From assembly GCA_030789695.1 (NCBI GenBank), contig CM061132.1, forward strand, positions 153,928,817 to 153,992,816: 64,000 nt of DNA, written 5' to 3'. Source of the stretch: Scilla litardierei. Its lineage: Eukaryota; Streptophyta; Magnoliopsida; Asparagales; Asparagaceae. Of the stretch, positions 53,545 through 64,000 are shown piece after piece. The notes under the pieces are model-generated. The model saw only the letters and a list, made by a program, of their open reading frames with translations. It was not told the DNA's origin and ran no database searches. A program made the translations under genes and the position numbers. Positions within the stretch are counted from its first letter, which is position 1. Each line of letters opens with the position of its first letter.

Positions 53545-54164
53545 AATACGAGAGCGAGAAAGGAATTACCTTTTAACTAGCTTTGGGGGAGACAAAGAAG
53601 CGAGGGCGACGGGAAACTCCGAGTTGTGGAAAACCTAGAACAATGGGAAGAGCAAGAAAGAAGTGGAGATCAACGCAGCGGGGGATCTTATATACCGGAC
53701 GCTGGGACGAATTCGAAGCGCCTGACAGAAACGCGTGGCAGGACTCGAAGAACCGGCGGTGTTTCGAAATCGGCGCCAAGGGAAGTCAAATCGATCCGCC
53801 TCATCATGACCTACATTTATGACCACGCCTCGATTAAAGCGCCGCTCGGAATCCCAGGAGGCACAACGGTCGAACCGAGCAAGCCAAGGCCGATCGACCC
53901 CACCAAGGGCGGCTCACGAACCCCTCGGCTTCTCAACTTAAGACGACCCCGCATGCGATGGGGATAAGCTCACAGCTACATGTGGCAGCATCAGAGGACC
54001 GACGACGCTTCGGAACCCGTGCCTTAAGAGTATCGAACGGGCCAACTCATGATGACGACTAATAAATGAGTCTGCATTGACTGACGAGCCTATCAAAGTC
54101 GGCGGAAGGCGCAACGGCCGAGCCGAACCGGTCGAAGCCGATCAACCCGACCGATGGGGGCAAT
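53545..54164 (-). promoter_or_regulatory. Antisense gene upstream region and element D polypurine tract
   Basis: Minus-strand TATATAAG near 53695-53688 is placed as a promoter for the antisense gene. On the plus strand GATGGGGGCAAT (54153-54164) is the polypurine tract for the 3' LTR. No other feature is supported. Confidence 0.5.
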
Positions 54165-55086
54165 TGTTACGCCTATTTTTCCGAGGCCCGAAAGGACACG
54201 AGCCCAGAGACCCGACCGCCGGTCAAGAGCCCATCCGTGCACTCAGGCCCACTCGATAAGGCCCTATGGGGACCCCCCCAAATGTCGATCCGACCCGGCC
54301 CCGGTAAGACACCGGTCACTCGCCCACTCCTGCGCTAACCGCCCCCTCGATCCCGCTACCACTTAATGGCAGTTATAGGGAGGTGCTGGCATGACGCAGG
54401 AAGCAGCGACGGGGGGGGGGGGCGGATTGAGGGGGCACGATTGAGGGCGGACGAGCGACGTGGGTCGGGGACAATCACGGCGGAGGTCTATAAAGGGGCT
54501 AGGAGGACGACAGGAAGAGGGACCCGCATCTCAGGTATTAAAAACCTAAGGTACTCCATCAACGACCTAGTCCCCCATTTCTCCTCCTTCCTCCCCCGCT
54601 CGCGCCGTGAGACGCCGTACCGATCTCCTCTCGAGTCGTACCGTCTCCGCCGGGCCTCCTCTTTCAGATCTCTATCTGACTTAGGCATCGGAGGGGTTTT
54701 GGCCGGAACCAAGGTCCGGCCCCCCTGACGAGTGTTCTCGTCTACGCAGCAGGGCATCAGATCCACGGGCCGAGGCTTCCCCTCCGCCCCTCGCCATCTA
54801 CGCAACCAGCTGGACGATTGAGGCTTCCCCTCGTCGTCCGACCGCCGAGGCCGAGCGCAACCGACCGAGGCCGAGCGTCTCGACCCAGGCTGAGGCTACC
54901 CCTCGCCCTGCCAACAGTTGAGGGACCCGATTCGATCCAGCCGACGCGCTCCACGTCGTCTGCAGATCCGACTCGAGCCTTGACTGCACCAACTCGACTC
55001 GCCCGAGGGACCCAAGCAGGCCCCTTGACCACGTTGACCTGGTTAAACACGGTCAACGCTTTGTAGTGAGAAAACACTCTGAAACA
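54165..55086 (+). repeat. Element D 3' LTR
   Basis: Matches 47612-48529. It differs mainly in a longer G run (54411-54422) and scattered substitutions, and ends TGAAACA, followed by CGTTC. Confidence 0.9.
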
Positions 55087-57525
55087 CGTTCTTTTGATAA
55101 AGATACACGGGCAGACTTCGTTATTCGTGAATCCTTGCTGTGCAAGAAAATCACTTAGTCTGTTATACCACATCTTGCCCGATTGTTTTAGACCATATAA
55201 TGATCTATGTAGCCTTACAGAGAATACGTCCCGAGGTATCTCTTTCATCTCTGGGGGTAGATTAAACCCATCAGGAAGTCTCATATAGATATTTTTATCT
55301 ATATCGCCATATAGATATGCCGTCACAACGTCCATGAACTGCATTTCTAGGCTTTCCAGAGAAGTTAGGCTGATTAAAAATCGGAAGGTGATCGAATCCA
55401 TGACCGGGGAATACGTATCTTCGTAATCAATCCCCGGTCTTTGGGATAATCACTGGGCTACAAGACGTGCCTTATAGCGAACGATCACATTATTTTCATC
55501 TCTTTTTCTTATGAAAACCCACTTATATCCCACAGGTTTTACACCTACTGGTGTTTGGACTACTGGTCCAAAGACTTTGCGTTTCAAGAGTGAGTCCAGC
55601 TCTACTCTTATTGCCTCGTCCCACTTTGGCCAATCATCTCTGCGTTTACATTCCGCTAGAGATCGTGGTTCGACGTCATCGTCATATTCAATGACGTGAA
55701 CGGCAATATCGAACGCAAAATCGTCGTCGACGACTATGCTATTTCTGTCCAGTACTTCTCCAGTACGTACAAAATTTAATGATGTTTCTCCTATTGTTTC
55801 CTCTGCTGGGGAAATCAGGAGGGGAGAAGTAGCTGGTCTGAGCTCAGCATCCTGTGGAGGGATAATCTTAGTATCGCCAGGAGTCTTCCTCTTTCGAGGA
55901 ACTTTATCTTTTGAACCTGGTGGGCGTCCTCTTTTCATTTGAGGTACAACCAATTCTGCTGCCGGTGGGCTGCATCCATCTATGGGGATGTCAATCCTAG
56001 CTGGCGTGTTGGCAGCAGGGACGTGTGAACGGACAATCTTCTGGTTGTCCGTGAATTTATCCGGTAAAAGATGTACTGTATTCTGGATGTGCAGGATCTT
56101 CAGGATCTCATCTTCACACAGATTAGTACGCGGATCATATAGGGACAAATACTTCTGGTCCCAACTAATGGTCTCAGAAGCTTCTGGCTTCTTAGACTGT
56201 GTGCCCAGTTTTGGAAAAAATTTCTCATTAAATTCACAGTCTGCAAAACGTGCCTTGAATGCGTCACCCGTCAGGGGTTCAAGGTATCTGATAATAGAGG
56301 GCGAATCAAACCCAATATATATACCTAGACGACGCTGAGGACCCATTTTGGTCCTCTGCGGTGGTGCTATTGGGACATATACCGCACAACCAAACACTTT
56401 CAAATGAGAGATATCCGGAGGTGCGCCGTATGCTAGTTGCATCGGGGATAAAGTGTGACCTCCAGATGGTCTTATCCTAATAAGTGATGCGGCATGTAAA
56501 ATAGCATGCCCCCAAGCATCCACAAGCAACTGGGATTGCATAAGCAATGGACGTGCAATCCATTGAAGTCTCTTTATAAGGGACTCAGCTAATCCGTTTT
56601 GGGTGTGAACATGTGCTACAGGATGTTCAACTTCAATACCCGTTGCCCGGCAATAGTCTTCGAAGAATTGTGAAGTAAATTCTCCCGCATTATCAAGACG
56701 TAGTTTCTTGATTTGGTTATCGGGGAAATGAGCACGCAACCTTATTATTTGTGCCAATAGCTTTGGAAAAGCTAGGTTGCGGGTGGACAAGAGGCACACA
56801 TAAGACCATTTGGTTGATGCATCAATCAGTACCATGAAGTACCGAAATGGGCCACTTGCGGGGTGAATAGGCCCGTAAATGTCACCATGAATTCTCTCAA
56901 GGAAGCCAGGAGACTCTAATCCCACTTTCAGGAGGGATGGTCTCGTTATTAGTTTTCCCTTAAAACAAGGGAGACATGGAAATTCACCCTTTTGAAGAAT
57001 CTTCAGGTTCTTCAATTTGTGTCCACGGGATTCAGTGATGATGCGGCGCATCATTGCTGTTCCAGGGTGACCAAGTCTATTGTGTCAGAGTTCGAACTCT
57101 GGCAGTGATTGGCACGTCTGGTGCTCAGTCATATTGGCTTCTATTGGTTGAATGTATGTTTGGTAGAGACCCGACGGGAGTCCCTTGAATCGTTCGCAGA
57201 TGATCTTCCGGTCATCTTTCTGACGAGTTACATACAGATATTCAACCGTATTTTCATCTCTGGTTTCTAAGTGATATCCGTTTAAACGGAAATCCTTGAA
57301 ACTTACGAGATTCCTATTTGATTTAGGAGAGAATAATGCATTTTTTATTTGAAGTCTTGTGTTATTTGGGAGCAATATAATTGCTTCACCAGATCCTTCG
57401 ATTATTTGGGACAGTCCTGAAATTATGATAACAGGACCGTCATATTTATTTACGCTATTAAAATAGCAATGATCGCGAAGGATTGTGTGCGTTGAGGCAC
57501 TGTCCACTAGGCACTCAGACATCAT
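55087..57525 (-). pseudogene. Copia E pol, first part: protease, integrase, reverse transcriptase
   Basis: One minus-strand frame runs from about 57525 to element D with two nonsense codons: TGA at 57087-57085 (Trp of the pre-integrase motif in copia C) and TGA at 55452-55450 (after KARLVAQ of reverse transcriptase). Protease DSA motif (LVDSASTHTIL), integrase core (IHGDIYGPIHP, LRLDNAGEF, GLAESLIKRL) and the reverse transcriptase N-terminal part (VGYKWVFIRKR, then MDSITFRFLIS) are recognisable. It is less decayed than element C's copy, since no frameshift is seen here. Confidence 0.88.
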
Positions 57526-57655
57526 CTATATAAGCAAAAACGAAATTTTATTTGAGCGAAAATGTAAACATTCATTCGAAAATAAAAGTTCGTAATTAAG
57601 CAAATAAAGATGAAGATACATTGAATTTCTAAAAAGCATAGATAAATGATGGTGA

Positions 57656-58669
57656 TTAATCGAGAAGGTCGTCGTTCTCGAAGTCTTTTGCAGTAAACAT
57701 TGTTGGTGGCTGAACAGCCGCCAAGTTTGTTTCAGGTAGAGACTTCTGGCTCGCCTGGTATAGATCCTGGAGGTGGCGATGAGTGCGGCAGTTTCTGGAC
57801 CAATGGCCAGTCATGCCGCATCTATGGCATTTATCCTCCCAGTTCTTCTTTGGAAGTGACACTTGCTCGGTGTTCTTTCGCTTCCAAGTGAAGTTTCTTT
57901 TTCCCTTGTTGTTTTTGTTTGTCTGTGGAGCTGCACCTCTTGGTTGCTTCATTATAGCTTTCCCTTTAGTGTTTTTAGCATTCCTCTTGTTTTTCCACTT
58001 CTGGGGAGAAACGTGGTGGGCTTCAGGGATAGGGGCAGTGCCAGCTGGACGCAAGTTATGAGTTGCAAGCAGTAAGTCTCGATTCTGCTCTGCCCTAAGT
58101 AGGCATGAGATCAGATCGGAGAATTTCGTGAAATTGCGTTCACGATACTGCTGCATGAGGATTGCATCTTTCTCGTGAAACGAGGTAAATGTCTTTTCCA
58201 ACATGCGATGTTCTGTCACTTCTTCACCGCACAACTTCAGGCGTGAGGTGATGTTATGAAGTGCAGAATTGTACTCAGCGACGGACTTATAGTCCTGAAG
58301 TCTGAGGTTTTCCCACTCATAACTGGCACGGGGTAATATAACATCAATTTGATGTTTATACCGTGCTTCCAGCGCTGTCCATAGGTCTTTTGGGTCCTCA
58401 ACCGTTAAGTATTCGGCCTTCAAGGTCCGATCTATATGTTTCCTAATGTAGATTATGGCTTTCGCCTTATCTACATCGGATACAGTGGTTGTAGGGCTGC
58501 TGCTAGCTGTAGCAGAAGCTTCGGCCGCTGCTGGGGCCGAGGAAGGAGCCAAAATGGACCCAAGGAGGGCCATCGAACGCAAGTGGAACTTCAGGTCCAC
58601 TCGCCAACTCAGGTAATTTGTCCCTGCAGAATCAAGGACTTCGACATCGACGCTTGCCAATTTTGCCAT
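57656..58669 (-). CDS. Copia E gag
   Basis: An intact 337-residue ORF starts at ATG 58669 (MAKLASVDVEVLDSAGTNYL). The N-terminal two thirds form the UBN2/retrotran_gag type domain of plant copia gag (LSWRVDLKFHLRSMALLGSI; DLWTALEARYKHQ; YNSALHNITSRLKLCGEEV). A basic Lys/Asn-rich stretch and a CCHC zinc knuckle (CHRCGMTGHWSRNC, about residues 280-293) follow, and the protein ends in the acidic ENDDLLD. It would form the particle shell and bind RNA. It is uninterrupted although pol is broken, so it could in principle still serve in trans. Confidence 0.9.
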   Translation of the reverse strand: MAKLASVDVEVLDSAGTNYLSWRVDLKFHLRSMALLGSILAPSSAPAAAEASATASSSPTTTVSDVDKAKAIIYIRKHIDRTLKAEYLTVEDPKDLWTALEARYKHQIDVILPRASYEWENLRLQDYKSVAEYNSALHNITSRLKLCGEEVTEHRMLEKTFTSFHEKDAILMQQYRERNFTKFSDLISCLLRAEQNRDLLLATHNLRPAGTAPIPEAHHVSPQKWKNKRNAKNTKGKAIMKQPRGAAPQTNKNNKGKRNFTWKRKNTEQVSLPKKNWEDKCHRCGMTGHWSRNCRTHRHLQDLYQASQKSLPETNLAAVQPPTMFTAKDFENDDLLD

Positions 58670-60572
58670 TTATCTACGCAATTTAAAATGAGCATGAATT
58701 AATTAAAATTCAAAATTCATGCATAAAGAACTAAACAAGTAAAAATGCGGGGATCGGCCAGATACCCAAAATAATAAACAGTCCAAAGTTCGTTTATAGT
58801 CCATAAAAAGGAAAGAAAAATAATACAACTTTGGAAACCCAAACAGAACTGGGTCCCTATATCTCCGTCTTCATATGCTGTTGCATCGAGCTTTGGCTTA
58901 CACAGTCATGAATCGACTCCTTGCGGTCCAGCGGACGCGGCCAGGGAATTGACTAAGCCAGGACCACTTGTTACCCAGTCAAGCTAGGTTGGTCCATCAA
59001 ACTTAGCCAAGCACATTGACCGACATCATGATCCATTGAAGGAGTTTTCATCAATTCTATGTGTTGTTGCATCGAGCGTTGGCTTTAAAATACAAATTTC
59101 CTCACTTACAAATTCTCTCAAAAGAAAATAAAAGTGCAAGGAAAGTAAATAGGTATACAATGGCCGATCCCGAAAAACACATTTTTACTGATTTAAACAT
59201 CCACGCAGTTCTAAATATGCTACAGGCATAAAAATAAACAACCACGCATATATCTCAAGTAAAACATATGGTAAAGGAAACTAGAAAATATAATTATCTC
59301 GTAGACCACGTGGAAACGTCATACACCGTTAGGTTAGGTGACTAACGGCAGAGCGGTCTCAGGATCTTTAAGATATTTATATTTTGAAAAATCCTAATAA
59401 TCCATAAATAATTAACAATTCAAGAGAGATGTTTTACATAATATCAGCAATTTGATTAACTGGGCTTCTGGCCCAAATAAACAGACGAATTAAATTATTA
59501 TTCTAATTTAGGCTTCAGGCCCATAAGCAAAATTAATCACATATTAATTGTAATTGTTATATACTGGGCTTCAGGCCCAAAAAACAGCCCAACAAAAAGA
59601 ATTTATAAATTTTTTATTTAAGATTTGGGCTGCAGGCCCATGGACTGTATTTTTTTAGAGTAAATTTAAAACAATCTAATAAGGGCTTTATGGTCCCAAG
59701 CTACTGACAGACGCTCTTATGTCATTATTCAGACGTTCTGCGTCAATAAGCCGCATACAGAAACTTAGCTCCCAGCTCGGACTACAGACTGTAAGTGGAT
59801 ATGAACTTCCATTTTCTAACTTAAAGGTTATCCATTTTACTTCATAATCATGAAATCCTTTTGCGCATGTCTTAATATGACAGTAGGAAAATATATCTAT
59901 CGACTGGTACAAAATTGGCATAAAATCATATTAATGCCCAAGAGTAGCACGCTCTCGCTGCCAAATCAATGTAGAGGGAAGTTTCACTACAGTTTCTACC
60001 AAGTGGAGATACATAGTTAGAATTTCACACACCTTTGAAATTTAGAAGCAACTATTTTTAGTTTGAAATATTATCAGATAGAAAATCAAAATAGATCAAA
60101 TTTATATCAATATCTCACTATGCTAATCAGATTCATTAACCAAAAAAAATCATGAATCAACGGCCAGGTCCTGGCCATGAAGAGGGTAGAAAAATGTAGT
60201 GAAAACTTCACGCAATAGCAAGGACATTAGCCAGGCAATACTTGCCTGTAACCAGACACGCAGAGGACATTTGGCCTCTCAATATTTCAAAGACTCAACT
60301 TATTTCAATTTCATTTCACGATTTAATTTCATAAGTATGTACCACGCTTACAATATTTTGTAAGTATATACGGGATCGAAAAGTTACCTCTAGATCAAAG
60401 ATCTAGGGAAGATCGTGATAAGAAAAATCCGTAGATAGTCACGCTCCCAATATGCCCAAAAAAAAATCCCCGTAAAGCTTCGCCGCAACAGATTACCGCA
60501 ACAACAGATTCCTTCGCGCGTAGGGGTTTGATTTTTTGTCGGAGACGGAGAAGAGCGGAAGTGCTGATAACG
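58670..60572 (-). other. Copia E long 5' leader with four TGGGC hairpins
   Basis: The 1.9 kb between 5' LTR and gag is unusually long for a copia element and holds no supported ORF. Four short hairpins occur at 59461-59475, 59511-59521, 59565-59579 and 59626-59640, mostly TGGGC/GCCCA with loops TTCTG, TTCAG, TTCAG and TGCAG. A repeated block 'gttgcatcgag' occurs near 58883 and 59067. TTATCAGCAC on the minus strand beside the LTR (about 60562-60570) may be the primer site. Confidence 0.55.
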
Positions 60573-60789
60573 TGTTAGAAGGTAATTGGACTCAAGAGAG
60601 AGAGAGAGAGAATTTCATTGCTAAGAATAAGTCACCATAGCTAAGAGCCATGGTGCTCTATTTATATATCTCAAAGTGGGGAGGCCAAAAGCCTCTAGGA
60701 GACCAAGGGTCCCCATTACTCTAAGTAATGTGGGCCTAATGAATGTGTAATGAAGGAGGGGAGGCCAAAGGCCTCCCTCATTCATAACA
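60573..60789 (-). repeat. Copia E 5' LTR
   Basis: A 217-bp LTR, TGTTATGAATGAGG to CTTCTAACA on the minus strand, with a GA run of only about 18 bp (60594-60611). It is followed on the right by the GTTAA duplication (60790-60794). Confidence 0.88.
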
Positions 60790-60796
60790 GTTAACA

Positions 60797-62652
60797 TTAA
60801 AAGCCTGACTATATTTCTGAATTTTCTTTCAGGCTATTCAGAAGAAATGGGACTTAAAATTCCCTTTCCTTCTTAATCTTAACTCGATTAAACTCACCTT
60901 CGTCGTCTTCGCAGGAAGTCTGTCGCCCTCACTACCGCGGAGCGAGGCTCGGAGACGTTCGGGCTCGTTTCTGCCATGTTTGTAGGGACATCTACGCCAC
61001 TTGAAGAGGTTCCTCCGGTTATTAGCTCCCCCAATTATATTCAAGGGAGCCTGGAAATGCCTATTCCAAATTCGGGCCTACTAACTCAAGCGGTGAAATG
61101 AGTTCTTGTCGTCGAGGAAGCATGTAGGATTGTTTGTTGACAGCACAATCGTCTCCCAACTTCTATCCTCGAAGACTTGTTGTTCCAATCTCCTTGGTAC
61201 CAATTGGAGGGTATGATCAAGCGCAAACAGATCTTACAGAGAAATACCACAACTGGAGCAAAGAAGGAAATGTCTCTCAGATTGATCGAGCTCCGTCATT
61301 CAGCACTTCGTCGAGCCACGGATCTGACCAAGTTCGACCCTTCGAGAAATTTGTTCAGCTCACTTCTCCCTAGATCGATCGATCTGAAGCTGATCTCACT
61401 TGCCTTCTATCAAAATTGGCTCATGGATTCAATTGACAATTCAGTTGGCGATCGGAACCCAAATCAGCTGACAACTCAATTGGTTCATGGACAACTCTCA
61501 GTTGCAGATATTTGAAGTTGGTGGAAGCCTCGTCAAATGCTTTGACAACTCGAGAATGCTTCGCCACTGGATATTACGGATCATCAAGCCTCATCCGAGC
61601 TTCGTACGAATGAGATCCGAGATTCCTAGCTGTGCGCGATCCTCTTCCGAGTCTCGGTCGAGGAGCTTCGTACAAACCCGACCATAAGCTGTCAATCTCT
61701 GCTCGAGCTATCTCTTCAACCCAAAAGGAAGCTTGAATGGCGATTCCCGCTGTCGGAGCCTCGTGGGAGCTCGAAGCTCGTTGTCTGAGCTTCGTGGAAA
61801 CTTGAAGCTCGCTACCAGAGCCTCGTCTGGGCGTTCGAGTTTGAGATCCTAGTCCGAGCTTCTTTGAGTAAGCTTGTTGCCCGAGTTGCTGAGCACGAGG
61901 CTGGCACTAGCTGAACTCGATCCTAGTCCGCCCTCCTGGGATCGAGCCCCTGCCGAGTTGAACTCCTCTGAATGGATCAATTTCTTCGGTCGATCACCTG
62001 AGCTTTGCTCAAGTTCGACTTGAACGACCGAGCTCCGTCGGAATCCGACGAAGCCTAGGAGTTGCCATGAAGGTGTCGAGGGTTCCTCCGACTTGGCGAC
62101 CGAGATGACCTTTTCGCCCGATCGAACCCCCTCAAGCTTCGGGCTTTCCTCCGATAAGCCTCCAAATGATAAGCTAAGAATTTCACTGCAAAAATTAATA
62201 GTTATGACTTATGAGTAAACTTCAAAGAGGACTACCCCTCAGTTGCTGTTAATATTATTATTGTTTGTTGCCCTTGCAGGAGACAGACGGCACAGATCTT
62301 GTTGGAATCGTTACCTCGATCTTCACCCTCAAACGAGACTTGGATGATTATATCGACACTGAACTTCCCAAGTTAGATTGATCGATCGAACTTCTCGAGA
62401 GATCTCATATCCCACGGCCAATGGCGTCGGCTAATCTGACAAAGAGTGCTAACGATGACCTCAAAGCTCCGAGCTTGAACTGAGCACACTTACTGCCTCA
62501 GTTCGACCCTCCGAGGTGATGTCCGACCGTCAAAACTTTAGATCTGGCCAAGTTCGATCCTTCGAACTGATGTCCGACCATAGAAGCCTCAGAGCCAACG
62601 ACGCTCGACTCGACGAGCTAACTCTGTAACGGCCTGTTTTCATCAAGACAAC
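60797..62652. other. Flank beyond copia C, no clear gene; possible terminal exon
   Basis: This is the sequence into which copia C inserted (its LTR ends at 60796). ORFs of 66-112 codons show no recognised domain. Repetitive gagcttcg/gagcctcg phrases (61600-61860) and a repeated 'gatgtccgacc' (62518 and 62571) suggest Tat-like internal DNA. A candidate acceptor TTGCCCTTGCAG is followed by an open 34-codon stretch (62280-62381) that reads as a protein end (FTLKRDLDDYIDTELPKLD, then TGA), possibly the last exon of an extra ORF on the plus strand. Weak support. Confidence 0.3.
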
Positions 62653-63420
62653 TGTTACGCCTATTTGACCGAGACCCAAAAGACACGAGCCCAGGAGCCC
62701 GACTACTGGTCGAGAGCCCATCTGCATCCTCAAGCCCATTCAACAAGGGCCCTATAAGGGATCTTCTCGAATGTCGATCCGACCCGGCCCCGATAACCCG
62801 CCGGTCACTCGCCCACTCCTGCGAAAACCGCTCCCCCAGACGCGCGGCCACTAAATGGCAGTAATGGGGAGGTGCTGGCAGGGCGAAGAGAGCGGCGGCG
62901 AGGGGGCGGATTGATGGGGCACGATCGAGGGCGGGCGTGGGACGTGGTCCAGGGGCAATCACGCTGGGAGCTCTACAAAAGGGCTAGGAAGAGGACGAAG
63001 AAAGGGACCCGCATCTGAGGTATCTAAAACCTAAGGTGGACAGCTGATCAACGGGCCGAGGCTTCCCCTCGCCCCTCTCCAACCTCACAGTCAACTGGAC
63101 GAGTGAGGCTTACCCTCACCGTCCGCCCGCCGAGGTCGAGCACATCCTACCGAGGCCGTGCGTCTTAACTGGGTCCGAGGCTTCCCCTCGCCCTTCGCCG
63201 ACCGTGCCTCCAGCTGGACGACCGAGGCTACCCCTCGTCTTCCTTCCACCGAGGCTGTGCTCGTCCGACCGAGGCCGAGCGTCTCAACCAGGGCCGAGGC
63301 TTCCCCTCGTCCCAACTGCACCGATTCGAAGCCCCCGAGGGACCCAAGCGGGCCCCTTGACCACGTTGACCGGGTTGTCCACGGTCAACGCTTTGCAGTG
63401 AGAAAACACTCTGAAACATC

Positions 63421-63438
63421 TGGCGCCGTCTGTGGGAA
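63421..63438 (+). other. Primer binding site of element F
   Basis: TGGCGCCGTCTGTGGGAA lies 2 bases after the LTR, identical to D. Confidence 0.8.
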
Positions 63439-63476
63439 ACGAAAACCGTCCAACGAAGCAGCAAACCACACCAACA

Positions 63477-64000
63477 ATGGCACGAGCCAGCAACGGAAGG
63501 AAGCGCATGCCCCCCATCCCGGAGGAGGGGAATGGCGCATCAAACGGCAACCACGAGGACACGCCTGCCGGCGGCCACCCCGCCCTCTCAACCGAAGAGA
63601 CCGGCGGCTCAGAACTGGCCACGCAGGGACAGCTCCGCGCCCTGGCTCAGGAGACCAACGCGAGCCTCCAGACGTTGGTCGCGACGGTACAGCAGCTCGT
63701 CGGCCCTGCGCCGCCCAACGGAGGCACATTGGACGATAGCCATCGATGGGCGGGGGGACCCCCGCACTTGCGGTCCGCCATGGTCGACGACCACGAGACC
63801 CAGAAACCGAACATGGAGCGTCGGTTCACGCTGTCCGGCTCTCGCCAGGCGAGGTCACGCGCCTCCTCCCCTTATCGTGAAAAGAGCCGAAGAGAAACCG
63901 AAGGGACGGAGGGTGAATCGATGACGGCATCCTCTCGTCGGTCACGGTCGTCCCGCCGCAGGAGAAGCGAACGACACCACTCGAGAGACCGGTCACGACG
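63477..64000 (+). CDS. Element F gag, N-terminal part (cut by window end)
   Basis: Starts MARASNGRKRMPPIPEEGNG and stays open to the window end (174 codons). It matches D's gag in both of D's frames, showing that D has one extra G while F has the ancestral run of six. A Gln/Thr-rich helical part (LRALAQETNASLQTLVATVQ) precedes an Arg/Ser-rich segment (SSRRSRSSRRRRSERHHSR). The gag core and zinc knuckle lie beyond the window. Confidence 0.85.
   Translation, partial: MARASNGRKRMPPIPEEGNGASNGNHEDTPAGGHPALSTEETGGSELATQGQLRALAQETNASLQTLVATVQQLVGPAPPNGGTLDDSHRWAGGPPHLRSAMVDDHETQKPNMERRFTLSGSRQARSRASSPYREKSRRETEGTEGESMTASSRRSRSSRRRRSERHHSRDRSR

Larger units (their letters stand above)
47612..55086 (+). 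mobile_element. Element D: Tat-like Ty3/gypsy element with gag and antisense gene, no pol
   Basis: LTRs of about 920 bp starting TGTTACGCC and ending TGAAACA (47612-48529 and 54165-55086), the CGTTC duplication, the primer site TGGCGCCGTCTGTGGGAA and a polypurine tract GATGGGGGCAAT before the 3' LTR. Inside: a frameshifted gag, a tandem array and an antisense spliced gene. No protease, reverse transcriptase or integrase is present. The LTRs differ by roughly 17 changes by eye (about 2%). Tat-lineage elements with antisense extra ORFs are known. Confidence 0.9.
45118..60789 (-). mobile_element. Copia element E, interrupted by element D
   Basis: A minus-strand Ty1/copia element bounded by GTTAA duplications (45113-45117 and 60790-60794). 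Order in its own direction: 5' LTR (60789-60573), long leader, gag, pol (protease, integrase, reverse transcriptase, [element D], RNase H), polypurine tract, 3' LTR. Its 3' end is duplicated. gag is intact and pol has two nonsense codons apart from the insertion. Confidence 0.88.
27656..60796 (+). mobile_element. Copia element C (5'-truncated, interrupted by B and E)
   Basis: A degenerate Ty1/copia element on the plus strand: gag remnant, pol in several frames, polypurine tract and 3' LTR. Element B (31074-44178) splits its RNase H. Element E (45118-60789) splits its 3' LTR 2 bp from the end: the LTR's final CA is at 60795-60796, followed by ttaaa. The 5' LTR and first part of gag are cut off by element G. 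C and E are close relatives in opposite orientation. Confidence 0.8.
62653..64000 (+). mobile_element. Element F: Tat-like element, 5' end only
   Basis: LTR from TGTTACGCC to TGAAACA (62653-63418, 766 bp), the same primer site as D (63421-63438) and gag from 63477. It runs off the window. The LTR is clearly related to D's but diverged and shorter. The candidate duplicated target on the left is ACAAC (62648-62652); the other end is not visible. Confidence 0.87.

Noticed and set aside
1..64000. tRNA, rRNA or other host RNA genes
   Set aside because: None recognised; matches to tRNA-Asp are only the short primer-site complements.

Overview
This window reads as repeat-rich, probably heterochromatic nuclear DNA of a flowering plant. 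Almost every base I can assign belongs to long terminal repeat (LTR) retrotransposons nested in one another, and I see no convincing single-copy host gene. The plant call rests on the families present: Athila-like and Tat-like Ty3/gypsy elements (a primer site matching the 3' end of tRNA-Asp, an ATHILA-type extra ORF, an antisense extra ORF), Ty1/copia elements, solo LTRs and GA microsatellites. The species cannot be told from the sequence. Dates quoted rest on by-eye counts and a generic plant rate. | Layout: 1-2777 and 8441-9150 hold nested and inverted LTR pieces of an Athila-like family (family 1). Element Y (2778-8440) is a small gag-only Athila-like element inserted in them. A 262-bp tandem array (9151-11018, resuming at 22811) is split by element A (11019-22810, target-site duplication ATGGC), which carries gag-protease and an ATHILA-type ORF but no reverse transcriptase or integrase. 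A solo LTR related to Y (23088-24945, duplication GCAGC), a 500-N gap and a Tat-type 3' LTR (26517-27655) follow. Copia element C (from 27656) is interrupted by element B (31074-44178, minus strand, duplication GTGCC), which has intact reverse transcriptase-RNase H-integrase but no gag or protease. Copia element E (45118-60789, minus strand, duplication GTTAA) sits 2 bp inside the end of C's 3' LTR. It is itself interrupted by Tat-like element D (47612-55086, duplication CGTTC). A second Tat-like element, F, begins at 62653 and runs off the window. | How the parts relate: A and B share LTR type, primer site, ORF tail, ATHILA-type ORF and 3' region, but carry reciprocal halves of gag-pol. Both have clean target-site duplications, and B's LTRs differ at about 2 of 1819 positions, so at least B probably moved with proteins supplied in trans. 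No element here encodes a full intact set of proteins. | Most novel signal: the LTRs, in the stretch that becomes the RNA leader, contain arrays of short hairpins whose loop is constant while the stems differ and co-vary. Family 1 (A, B and the LTRs at the left edge) has five hairpins per LTR with the loop TTGCAAGAGATTGG. The Y family has a separate array with the loop CAAAA. Polypurine tracts in A, B and Y are also duplicated internally, each copy just after a small hairpin. Together these suggest an undescribed cis-acting RNA structural code that may let partner elements share one replication machinery.
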